Source: Kryptolebias marmoratus (Eukaryota; Chordata; Actinopteri; Cyprinodontiformes; Rivulidae). From it: 64,000 nt of DNA. The stretch is taken from positions 766,870 through 830,869 of the forward strand of contig NC_051435.1 in the NCBI RefSeq assembly GCF_001649575.2, given 5' to 3'. A model generated the notes under the pieces. That model was not told the origin of the DNA, did no database searches, and saw only the letters and a list, made by a program, of their open reading frames with translations. Shown here piece after piece: positions 43,201 to 49,439 of this stretch. Numbering within the stretch: position 1 is the stretch's first letter; each line of letters opens with the position of its first letter. A program made the translations under genes and the position numbers.

Positions 43201-46200
43201 ATGCTCCCCGTGTAACCGTTAGGATGCGCTCTCACCGCATCCCACTCGGCCAAGACACCAAATTTACCTTGAACATCCAAGCAAAGCCAGAGGCTGAAGT
43301 CTGCTGGCTTCACAATGGAAGTGAAATCTCAGAAAGCAGTGAAAAATACATCTTCACAAATATGAGTGGTGTTTTGTCCATCACTATCCTAGACTGTCAG
43401 GAAGAGGACAGCGGCACGTACCGTTGCATGTGCTCCAACTCAAGGGGAGAAGCATCAGACTACGCCACCCTGGAGGTGTATGGTGGTGGCTACACCACAT
43501 TCTCTTCACGTCGCAGGGATGAGGAAGTTCCTAAAGCTCATGTCCCTGAAGTCTCTCGAATTGACCATTATCACACCACACACTTCAAAACTGGCTATAC
43601 CTCCCAAACGCACTTTGAAGTTGAAGAGAGCAAGTCAAAGCTAACTGAGACACATGAGGTTGTTTCACGTGAAAGATTTGGTGCTTCTTCTGAGAGGTTC
43701 TCCTCTGCTGAGAGGTATGACTCCTCTATCAAGTATGCCTCGGCTGAATACCTCTCATCAAGTTCTTCATACTCATCGGAGAAGTTCTCTTCGACTGAGA
43801 AACATGTCACCTCTGAGGCTAAACTGAAATCTTCATCTACTACTGTTGCTGACCAAGTTACTGTCGCTGACCAAGTTACTGTCCGCAAAGAGAAACCTTC
43901 TGTTCCAGCCAAAATCCTGACAAAGCCCAAGTCTGTGACTGTAAACGAGGGAGAGACAGCCAGGTTCTCCTGTGACATCGATGGGGAACCTGCACCCACT
44001 GTGACGTGGATCCATGAGAGGACAACCATTGTATCATCTCAACAAATCCAGGTCACCACAACCCAGTACAAATCCAGCTTGGAGATCACCTCAGTCAGGG
44101 CCTCAGATGAGGGCAGTTACACCGTAGTGGTAGAGAACTCTGCAGGTCGACAGGAAGCTGCCTTCACTCTGACAATCCGCAGACCAGCTCCGAAAGAGGA
44201 GGTGAAAGCTGTCAAACACCCTGAGCCGCCTGTGAAGACACCTACACCTGTTGTTACTAAGTCACCCGAGCCTGCTCCCTCTATTATTTCCCCCGCTCCC
44301 AGTGTGAAGTCACCAGAACCATCAGTTAAGTCCCCTGAACCAAGTGTAACATCTCCTACCCCAAGTATAAAGTCACCAACTCCAAGCGTGAAGTCTCCTG
44401 AACCAGAGGAAGTTAAACCTTCAAAGAGTGTGAAATCTCCAGAGCCACCAGCACCTTCTCCTGCACGCAGTCTAAAATCTCCAACCCCTGGTGTAAAATC
44501 ACCAGAACCAGAAGGAGTTAAGTCCCCACGTGGTCTAAAATCTCCTGAACCCCGACTCAAGTCACCAACAGGAATCAAGCCTCCTGGAAGTGTAAAGTCA
44601 TCAGAACCCGAGGAGGTAAAATCCCCTCGAGGTCTTAAATCTCCAGAACCTGCAGGAATCAAAACACTGAGAGGTCTTAAGTCCCCAGAACCAGCAGGAA
44701 TCAAAACACAAAAAGGCATCAAGTCCCCAGAACCTTCTGGAATCAAATCACCAAGAGCCTTAAAGTCTCCTGAGCCAGAGGGAAGCAAATCACCACCAAG
44801 GGTGAAATCTCCTCCTCCTATCATGTCCCCCAAAAGGGTCGTGTCTCCTCCCACTGTGAAGTCGCCGATTCCCAAACCTCCCAAAGTGCTGAGTCAGCTA
44901 ACCGCCGAGGCCTGCGAGGGTTCGGTCAGGATGTCCTGCGTCTGTGAGAGCAGCGTCGGAGAGGTGACGTGGTACGTAAATGGAAGGAGGCTGTCACAGA
45001 GCAGCCGCTTCGAGATGCACTACTCTGAGGGTTCCTGCAGTCTTCTGATCCATGACCTGACAGACAGCGATCAGGGAGAGTACGCCTGTGAGATGACCTC
45101 AGAAGGAGGAGTATCTAAATCCTCCTTTTCCTTCAAGGGGCAGGTGTTTCAGTCCATACACAAGAAGATCACAGCCTACCGTGAGCAGCAAGTGGCACTC
45201 AAAGGTGAGAATCTTCCTCCAGATGTGTGAGATGTTAGAAAGTCTTTTGAACTATATCAGGGGGGTTTACTTTCTTCCTGTTGCACCTTTCAGCAGGATC
45301 GATGGTGAGTCACAAGGAGTCATCCTCATCCATGAGTTCATCCATGATGGCGAAGAAAGAAATCCACACAATGGAGGAGTCTTCGTCGTTTTCTTCTGCT
45401 TCAGCCCATCAGACAATGATGTCCTCCATGATGGAGTCCAGCTCCTTCAGCAGCATGGCAGCAGAGATGAAGTTTGAGACCATGTCAATGTCCAGCATGT
45501 CCTCCATGGCATCTGAAACGTATGCCATGAGTTCCAGCAGCCTCACAGAGATGACTTCCCAATTAGAAGGATCTTCACTGAGAGCAATCGGTAAGAGGTG
45601 TCATGTCTTTTTGTGTGGTTATGACTGCAGAAATGTTTCCTGAAACTCCAACATCCATCAACTTTAATCTAGAAACCCCATCTTGAATTTGGGACTTCCT
45701 TTTCTAAAAATCTATGCCAGGGGTCTCCAACCCTGGTCCTCAGGGTCTCCATCCTGCAGGTTTTACCTGTTTCTCTGCTCCAACACACCTGATTCAGAGG
45801 TTAAATCACCTCTTCATGTTCTGCAGAAGCCTGTTAATCACCCATTGATTCAGATCAGGTGTGTTGGAGCAGAGGAACAAGGAAAACCTGCAGGATGGAG
45901 GCCCTGAGGACCAGGACTGGAGACCCCTGATCTAAGATATGACAAATTAAGAGTCTTAATTTGAAACTCCAGGTTCAGTCCTCTTCCTGTTCCTCCGACC
46001 CTCTGACTCAATCCTCAACATCAAAGCTCTGATTAGAGACGACAGGAAGGACCTATGGGGTGGCCATGATGGAAACAGGAGGAAGAGAAGCATGCTGGGT
46101 TGTTTTGCTTTGTTTTGAAGTTGCAGGAGTAGCAGCAAAACAAAAATCATGCATTGCATCAGGAGCATTGTCACCATCAGCCATCCGCTCACAGTTAACA

Positions 46201-46618
46201 GAGTTGCAAATCAAAACAAAGCAAAGGGATGTTTTTTTTTCTTTAAACCAAATTTGAATCTGTTTTTTTGTGATGCTATTTTCTGGCCGTTGAAGGCTCT
46301 CAGCTGTGTAACCTGCTGCTCTTAGGTTCTGCTCCAAGAATCGAAGCTCTGCCAGAGGACATCAGCATCGAACCAGGAAAAGTCCTGACAGTCGCCTGTG
46401 CCTTCTCCGGTGATGCCAAAAACATCGAGTGGTCCTGCGGCGGTAAAACCATCGTGGTGACTGCTGGCGGACGCTTCCACATCGAGACCACAGATGACCT
46501 GACCACCCTCATCATCACTGGAGTGAAGCAGGAAGACGCCGGAGCCTACACCCTTAAACTGTCCAACGAACTCGGATCTGACACAGCGACTGTTCACATC
46601 AGCATTCGATCAGTGTAA
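1..46618 (+). CDS. ttn: Titin, 3' portion (A-band C-zone to C-terminus), 43 exons, 5' partial
   Basis: Giant sarcomeric protein that spans from Z-disc to M-band, acting as thick-filament ruler, elastic link and M-band signalling scaffold. Exons: 1-147, 234-821, 981-1283, 1397-18487, 18570-18866, 19033-19620, 19709-20011, 20105-20401, 20572-20859, 20952-21251, 21347-21498, 21582-21732, 21835-22134, 22362-24128, 24372-24665, 24779-25066, 25157-25456, 25601-25935, 26034-27765, 27862-28164, 28327-28638, 29601-29891, 30471-30770, 31078-31219, 31307-31470, 31550-31852, 32822-33103, 33249-33842, 33923-34213, 34344-34643, 34905-35207, 35308-35610, 35768-36036, 36167-36482, 36606-36911, 37092-37391, 37504-38079, 38219-38524, 38628-39010, 39111-39321, 39442-45204, 45294-45590, 46326-46618. 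All junctions are GT-AG and keep frame. Most introns are phase 1, between domains. About 39 Ig and 79 fibronectin III domains are visible, plus one kinase. Fish usually carry two tandem titin genes; which one this is cannot be told from the window alone. Confidence 0.97.
1397..18487 (+). CDS. ttn: Titin giant A-band exon, 17,091 bases
   Basis: A single uninterrupted coding exon. The acceptor is TTTTCAG before 1397, the donor is GGTATTG after 18487, and the exon is phase 1 at both ends (5,697 codons). It opens with one FN3, then five complete 11-domain super-repeats, then the Ig and first FN3 of a sixth. From memory, the longest human titin exon is 17,106 bases in the same part of the protein, so this looks like the orthologous exon with nearly unchanged length. 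The C-zone binds myosin tails and myosin-binding protein C with the 43-nm periodicity of the thick filament. Confidence 0.97.
1690..17915 (+). repeat. ttn: Five in-frame 11-domain C-zone super-repeats, period about 3.24 kb
   Basis: Each unit is Ig-F-F, Ig-F-F-F, Ig-F-F-F. The first Ig of each unit carries a recognisable [12 protein letters not shown] motif. Its copies lie near 1723, 4968, 8212, 11455, 14704 and 17938, giving spacings of roughly 3245, 3244, 3243, 3249 and 3234 bases (about 1,081 codons). Position-specific motifs recur once per unit, such as SRLAWT in the FN3 after the third Ig and NSILW in the second FN3 of the middle group. The last unit is short partly because its FN3 linker near 16425 reads CESPHNL where sister units have the longer CDPPGTPEA type. 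Confidence 0.95.
17915..22134 (+). CDS. ttn: Titin super-repeat unit 6 (end of giant exon plus nine small exons)
   Basis: Domains in order: Ig and FN3 at the end of the giant exon; FN3 (18570-18866); Ig-FN3 (19033-19620); FN3 (19709-20011); FN3 (20105-20401); Ig (20572-20859); FN3 (20952-21251); FN3 split by a phase-0 intron (21347-21498 and 21582-21732); FN3 (21835-22134). For exon 20572 I chose the acceptor CTCCCAG over the upstream TTCTAG at 20521-20526 because only the former begins the domain cleanly at the phase-1 GAPEVE linker. The Ig at 19033 lacks the usual core tryptophan (Leu at 19146-19148). Confidence 0.93.
22362..26300 (+). CDS. ttn: Titin super-repeat unit 7
   Basis: Exon 22362-24128 (1,767 bases) encodes six domains: Ig-F-F-Ig-F-F. 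Then FN3 (24372-24665), Ig (24779-25066), FN3 (25157-25456), FN3 (25601-25935, ending with the linker of the next domain at a phase-0 donor), and FN3 at the start of exon 26034-27765. The domain order is the same as in the giant exon, so the super-repeat continues although the exon layout changes. The donor after 25066 is GTGGGT; reading through meets a stop at once. Confidence 0.93.
26300..31852 (+). CDS. ttn: Titin super-repeat unit 8
   Basis: The rest of exon 26034-27765 encodes Ig-F-F-Ig-F. Then FN3 (27862-28164), FN3 (28327-28638, with a small insertion at DEWDDN), Ig (29601-29891), FN3 (30471-30770), FN3 split by a phase-2 intron (31078-31219 and 31307-31470), and FN3 (31550-31852). The donor after 31219 is the weak GTCAGA. 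It is required because the strong-looking GT at 31231 would put the next exon out of frame. The exons from 29601 to 31852 use noticeably more G/C at third positions than the giant exon. Confidence 0.9.
28639..29600 (+). other. Titin intron, 962 bases, with repeat-derived sequence
   Basis: Between an FN3 and an Ig exon. It is AT-rich with no open frame of note. The part at about 29150-29430 resembles the intron at 32090-32395, sharing blocks such as CAGTTGACTTTGA / TTTGACTTTCTGCAG and ATGGATTCAGGGACACCA / TTGATTCAGAGACACCA. This suggests two old copies of one interspersed element. Confidence 0.6.
29998..30195 (+). repeat. Diverged tandem array in a titin intron
   Basis: In the 579-base intron 29892-30470. 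Loose repeats of a unit of about 35 bases built from AAACTGTAGCTAAAAG and AAATTAACA. Similar AAAAGCTAA-type sequence appears in a parp4 intron at about 56570-56660, so the motif is probably dispersed in this genome. Confidence 0.5.
31853..32821 (+). other. Titin intron, 969 bases, with second copy of the intronic element
   Basis: Separates super-repeat units 8 and 9. No open reading frame worth reporting. The segment 32090-32395 is the partner of 29150-29430. The acceptor at its end is CATCTGTTTAG. Confidence 0.6.
32822..37391 (+). CDS. ttn: Titin super-repeat unit 9 (last 11-domain unit)
   Basis: Domains: Ig (32822-33103); FN3-FN3 (33249-33842); Ig (33923-34213); FN3 (34344-34643); FN3 (34905-35207); FN3 (35308-35610); Ig (35768-36036, phase-0 donor); FN3 (36167-36482, starting with the last strand of the preceding Ig); FN3 (36606-36911); FN3 (37092-37391). 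The first Ig has the [10 protein letters not shown] motif that marks the start of each unit upstream. After this unit the regular order ends. Confidence 0.93.
37504..38930 (+). CDS. ttn: Titin Ig-Ig-FN3-FN3 block before the kinase (A164-A167-like)
   Basis: Exon 37504-38079 encodes two Ig domains in tandem, an arrangement not seen in the super-repeats. Both have the core cysteine/tryptophan region (LPEIKW and IPQIMW). Exon 38219-38524 and the first part of 38628-39010 each encode an FN3. The order matches human domains A164-A167, at the transition from the C-zone to the kinase region. The human numbering is from memory. Confidence 0.9.
38930..40030 (+). CDS. ttn: Titin Ig-Ig-FN3 (A168-A170-like, MuRF-binding region in mammals)
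   Basis: The first Ig is split by a phase-0 intron (end of 38628-39010, then 39111-39321) and has the [13 protein letters not shown] core. The second Ig opens exon 39442 (EPAVTWQKG) and is followed by an FN3 starting PDAPKGL near 39745. In mammals this Ig-Ig-FN3 triple binds the MuRF ubiquitin ligases next to the kinase. Domain order and position support the same identity here, but binding in this fish is inferred. Confidence 0.88.
40098..40985 (+). CDS. ttn: Titin kinase domain with regulatory tail, degenerate active site
   Basis: Mechanosensing (pseudo)kinase at the M-band edge. The nucleotide-loop region reads LARCQFG (40149-40169), while human titin has LGRGEFG; the first two glycines are lost. 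The ATP-anchoring lysine is kept in MAKF (40219-40221). The catalytic loop is HFDIHPAN (40485-40508): Asp and Asn are kept, and Arg/Glu of the human HFDIRPEN are replaced. The magnesium motif is EMG (40551-40559) instead of the human EFG and canonical DFG. The P+1 loop PEYYAPE with its tyrosines (about 40614-40634) and the tail ([11 protein letters not shown]) are well conserved. The fold and tail autoinhibition are therefore probably kept while catalysis is doubtful. Confidence 0.95.
41085..42025 (+). CDS. ttn: Titin M-band Ig domains M1, M2 and M3
   Basis: Three Ig domains follow the kinase tail. M1 (about 41085-41360) has core VSWYFGNR and DDGVYRC. A short basic linker (is1-like, [12 protein letters not shown]) precedes M2 (about 41437-41725, VAWLKNGE). 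M3 (about 41750-42025) has core TLKWEKDG and DAGVYKV. Sequence similarity to human M1-M3 is high across whole domains, so assignment is firm. All lie in exon 39442-45204, equivalent to human Mex1. Confidence 0.92.
42026..43190 (+). CDS. ttn: Titin long M-band insertion between M3 and M4 (is2-like)
   Basis: A charged, largely non-globular segment of about 388 codons. It begins with an EK-rich helix-like stretch ([14 protein letters not shown]). It then contains the conserved block [20 protein letters not shown] near 42470 and [15 protein letters not shown] near 42630, and ends with an Arg/Ser/Pro-rich part ([18 protein letters not shown] near 42890, [15 protein letters not shown] near 43005). 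These blocks match human is2, which binds FHL2. The spacers between them are shorter or diverged. Several RSPxP/RSLSP sites suggest phosphorylation; that is inference. Confidence 0.88.
43190..44190 (+). CDS. ttn: Titin M4 Ig, Ser-rich insertion (is3-like), M5 Ig
   Basis: M4 (about 43190-43480) has core AEVCWLHNG and DSGTYRCMC. The following 140 codons are very rich in Ser, Thr, Tyr and Glu (for example [13 protein letters not shown] near 43755). They include a perfect 18-base tandem duplication encoding VADQVT twice (about 43846-43881). M5 (about 43905-44180) has the typical TVTWIHER core and DEGSYTV. M4 is the myomesin-binding Ig in mammals. The M4-M5 order and flanks match the human protein. 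Confidence 0.9.
44200..44885 (+). CDS. ttn: Titin KSP-repeat segment (is4-like), expanded
   Basis: A disordered Pro/Ser/Lys segment between M5 and M6 with about 20 KSP tripeptides, mostly as VKSPEP, LKSPEP or VKSPRG. Human is4 has about four KSP motifs, which are substrates of proline-directed kinases in differentiating myoblasts. The nucleotide repeats are imperfect (units of about 21-45 bases, such as the paired [11 protein letters not shown] near 44660 and 44690), pointing to growth by slippage and duplication. The opposite strand is also open here for 255 codons as a side effect of the repeat. Confidence 0.93.
44886..45204 (+). CDS. ttn: Titin M6 Ig domain and end of the Mex1-like exon
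   Basis: An Ig domain with core EVTWYVNGR and DQGEYACEM, followed by the conserved extension [11 protein letters not shown] (human GQAFKSIHEKV). The donor AAAGGTGAG ends the exon at 45204, phase 1. In human titin this point is followed by M7, M8 and M9 before is7. Here the next exon is the is7-like one, only 89 bases away. Confidence 0.92.
45294..45590 (+). CDS. ttn: Titin Ser/Met-rich penultimate exon (is7-like, Mex5-like)
   Basis: About 99 codons rich in Ser and Met ([32 protein letters not shown]). This composition and some motifs (SSFSS, AEMKF) match human is7, which binds calpain-3 and is alternatively spliced. The acceptor is a CAGCAG pair: cutting after 45293 adds one Ala, cutting after 45296 omits it, and both keep frame. 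The donor is GGTAAG after 45590. The exon is a multiple of three, so skipping it would also keep frame. Confidence 0.9.
45718..45929 (+). mobile_element. Short palindromic element (hAT-type MITE-like) in the last titin intron
   Basis: Ends are inverted repeats: CAGGGGTCTCCAACCCTGGTC at the left and GACCAGGACTGGAGACCCCTG (with small mismatches) at the right. Flanks are ATCTATGC and ATCTAAGA, compatible with a decayed 8-base target duplication. Length is about 212 bases with no coding capacity. Assignment to the hAT superfamily rests on the 8-base duplication and end sequence and is tentative. It occupies the 735-base intron 45591-46325, the rest of which is unremarkable. Confidence 0.7.
46326..46618 (+). 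CDS. ttn: Titin last exon: C-terminal Ig domain M10 and stop
   Basis: Encodes [12 protein letters not shown] through HISIRSV and the stop TAA at 46616-46618. The domain matches human M10 (core [15 protein letters not shown]), the obscurin/obscurin-like-1 binding site and the hotspot of tibial muscular dystrophy variants in people. The acceptor is CTGCTCTTAG. An upstream CTCTCAG near 46312 would read into a stop at once. The stop is followed directly by a genomic run of 18 A (46617-46634, including two A of the stop). Confidence 0.95.
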
Positions 46619-47700
46619 AAAAAAAAAAAAAAAATCTGATCCTTTAAATGTCCCCTTTTCCCTTCTTCCATGCCTTTTTATTTATTCATTGAACAAAGTG
46701 GTTTACTTGATAAAGATCAGGAATATTCTTGTAAATAGGAACTATTTTTGTACCAAACTTGACATTAATTTTTGCCAAACTAGACTAAAGTCTAAAGATG
46801 TAAAATGTGCCATATTGGATAACATTGACTTAGGATGTTTGATCCATTTTTCTGTGACATGTACATAATGTATATAGCCGAGTTTACCGGTTATGGGAAA
46901 TGTATGCATTGTTATTTATGACAATAATTTAAAGAGAAACTTAATGAAACTAAATGTAGTTTAACAGGAGAAAGTTTCGACAGGAACGAATACCCTGTTA
47001 AAGAGAGAAACTAAACTCTGTGCCTCAACGATCAGTTGAAGTCTAAGATTGCCTCAACAGGTAGAGAGGCTCCCTGTTGATGTTACGAACCGGAGACAAA
47101 ACTATAAATGCACCGCTGCAACAAAAAAAAAAAAGAAAGAAAGAGCGGTGCTTTAAGATTGTAACAAGAGCGTGAGATCCTGAGTGCTGTTTGCATCTAC
47201 CCTCATGTAAGCAGGACGACTGGACCTCGCTCTCCGACTGATTATGTCAGAAGCCGTTTTCATGACGAGCTCAGGGTGTGAGCGGCCTGCACCGCCTGAG
47301 CGCAAGTGTTTCTTTTTGTTTTGTGCTCTGCTCCTGGGAAACGACCGCCGGCTCAGGCTCTTCAGTCGTACCATCAACCTGGCCAATCACATAGAGCAGA
47401 GTCCTCCCGGTGCTTGTTTCCAGGGGCAGAGCTGCCTCTCGGAGGTGTGCTGTGTGTTTGAGTGTTAGTTTTTAGAGGTTCACTTGTCAGTCAGGCTGGG
47501 TGACACCAAGGACCCGAACAGCATCTAAAAGCAGCTCCGGCTGCGTTTTAGAACAAGAACCATCACGGTTCTTGTTCCCGGTGGTCATCCTGCACTTTGT
47601 TGGATTGAAGTTAGAGTTGTAGCATTGACTAATTTTGCAGCCTCCTTGAGTTTTTCTCCAATTATTGATTTAATAAAGCATGATGATCAGCACAAGGTGA
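46619..47700 (+). other. ttn: Titin 3' untranslated region
   Basis: About 1.08 kb between the stop and the poly(A) signal, with no credible coding potential. It has an A run at the start, an AT-rich stretch near 46700-46960, and a second A run at 47122-47133. The cleavage site is placed shortly after 47677. The exact base cannot be read from DNA. Confidence 0.7.
47672..47677 (+). terminator. ttn: Titin poly(A) signal AATAAA
   Basis: Canonical AATAAA inside TAATAAAGCATGATG, followed 25-50 bases downstream by a T/GT-rich element (TGATGTTTGTCTGATTC). It is the best signal after the stop codon, although other AT-rich hexamers exist nearer the stop. Confidence 0.75.
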
Positions 47701-49439
47701 TGTTTGTCTGATTCTTTTTTTAATGTAACTAAGCTTGTTTTCTTCACCTGCCACATGTAATCCTGTGTCCTCTGTTCTAAAACAGAAACAAAACTCAGAA
47801 AGGGACTGCCCATAACAGGAAGGACCATCACCTGAACCAGACTTCCATCTGAGGCTAAACTAAACCTCTGAAAACAGCGAGGGGTCCGTCTTCAGCTCAG
47901 CGCGGCCTGTAGATGAAAACACACAAACTGGGTATTTAGATATTACCAAAGCAGGTATGTGGCTGGGCAACAATCCACTGAAACAGCCCCTTGTTTTGGG
48001 TTAGACTTCAGTGTCACAGGGTGTTTATGTAGACCAAGTTATTAACCGACACAAAGGGAGTACTCTGATTGGTCAGGCTTTAAGACCCCGGTTAGGTTAA
48101 AACATCTATTTTTCCTAACTGTCCAACCTCTATACCAATCCAGGTCCTGGAGGGCCTCCATCCTGCATGTTTCCATTGTTTCCCTGCTCCTCAGCAGCTC
48201 TTCAGGTTCTGCAGAAGCCTGTTAGTCACTCAGTCATTCAGCTCAGGTGAGTCACAGCAGAGACACACCTGAAACACGCAGGGCCACGATTGGTCACCAC
48301 TGCTAGTAAGAACATGGAGCGTTCCAGTCTTCACGTTCTTCGTGTTCTCTTGAGTAGTTCTTTGGAACTCCCTCGGACGCTCCCTGATGGCCTCCTGGTG
48401 TTCGCGTTCAGCTCGGCGTCTTCCTCTTACTGAACGCCGCGGTCGCAGCTTCGTCAGGGTCTCTTCAGTCGTGTTGGTTCTCAGAATATATTCCTTTCTT
48501 TTCTGCTGTAAAGTCGGGATCTAACAAACAGCCGTTTCTTCCTCTGAGATTTGACTTGTTTGAGGCGAACAGAATCTGATCCCAGATGGTGACAACATGA
48601 GAATTTATGGACATTTACAATAAAATACATTTAATGTATTTTCAGAGCTAAAATAGAAAAAGCTCAGTTTAAAGTTATTTTCCACTGCATTTGACTCTTC
48701 AGGTGTTTCAATATTTCACCTATTTAATCAGTTCAAACTGAGCTAAAACTACTGAAAAAAGTCACATTTAGTGTTTAACATCTTGTCCGTCAGTGTGTGA
48801 AGACTAACAAGTTATTTCCTCATGTTGTCATTCATCAAAGTGTTCAGGAGGTGGGTGATAGGACCTGTCATTTCTTTCTGCTGCTGTGGTATCTGTAGGT
48901 CTTAAGATCAACAGGACCAGAGAGGTAAAAACACTCAAACTCCCATAAAAACTTTAATTCTGCTCAAACAGGAAACATTAAACCAAATGTGATAAAAGTA
49001 TCTGAACTAATTATATATATTAATTAAAGCTTCCAACCATAACCCAACTTTAATGACATGACCTGGACAAAAAGTTTCCTGTAAATGATGGTAAGGAAAT
49101 TAGGAAATACTTAAAAAGGCAACTAAAACAAATTCACCCCATCGCAGATCTAAATCTGATGAAAACAGCAGAACAGCAGTAAATAAAGAAATTCCCCCGA
49201 TATTTAAACCTTAACCCAATTTTATGTGAAGCATGTTAAACAAAAAACTAATTAAATTCCAGCGTTTCTATTAATTCTTTAGTTTTAAACATTTTCTTTG
49301 TGTATTTCTTATCATCTGGACTGTTTTCATTTACAAGAAGAGACCAGATGGGGGTCTGATTTGATTGGTTGTTCACTCTGAGACACTTCCTGTTGGAAAT
49401 CCGTCTCAGCACACTCAATCTAAATCCTGCGTCTTGTCC
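47700..49439. other. Intergenic region between convergent titin and parp4
   Basis: About 1.7 kb with no credible gene. It contains the repeat copy at 48138-48305 and AT-rich sequence that must include the parp4 3' UTR on the - strand. ATTAAA on the - strand (TTTAAT at 48953-48958) is one candidate parp4 poly(A) signal, but no canonical AATAAA stands out. Confidence 0.6.
48138..48305 (+). mobile_element. Diverged second copy of the short palindromic element
   Basis: Shares ordered blocks with the copy at 45718 (CCATCCTGCA near the left end, TTCTGCAGAAGCCTGTTA in the middle, CAGGTG after it). The terminal inverted repeats are worn, so it is an older copy or a related family. Confidence 0.6.

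Noticed and set aside
44117..44884. 255-codon open frame on the - strand opposite the KSP repeats (Gly/Asp/Ser-rich)
   Set aside because: Mirror of the proline/serine repeat on the coding strand. No start context, splice support or family resemblance; repetitive coding DNA often leaves the antisense frame open.
46053..46337. 94-codon - strand frame in the last titin intron
   Set aside because: No recognisable domain; it lies in repeat-bearing intron sequence.
46617..46634. Run of 18 A after the titin stop as a sign of a processed retrocopy
   Set aside because: The gene keeps all its introns, and a normal 3' UTR with AATAAA follows a kilobase later, so the run is a simple homopolymer.
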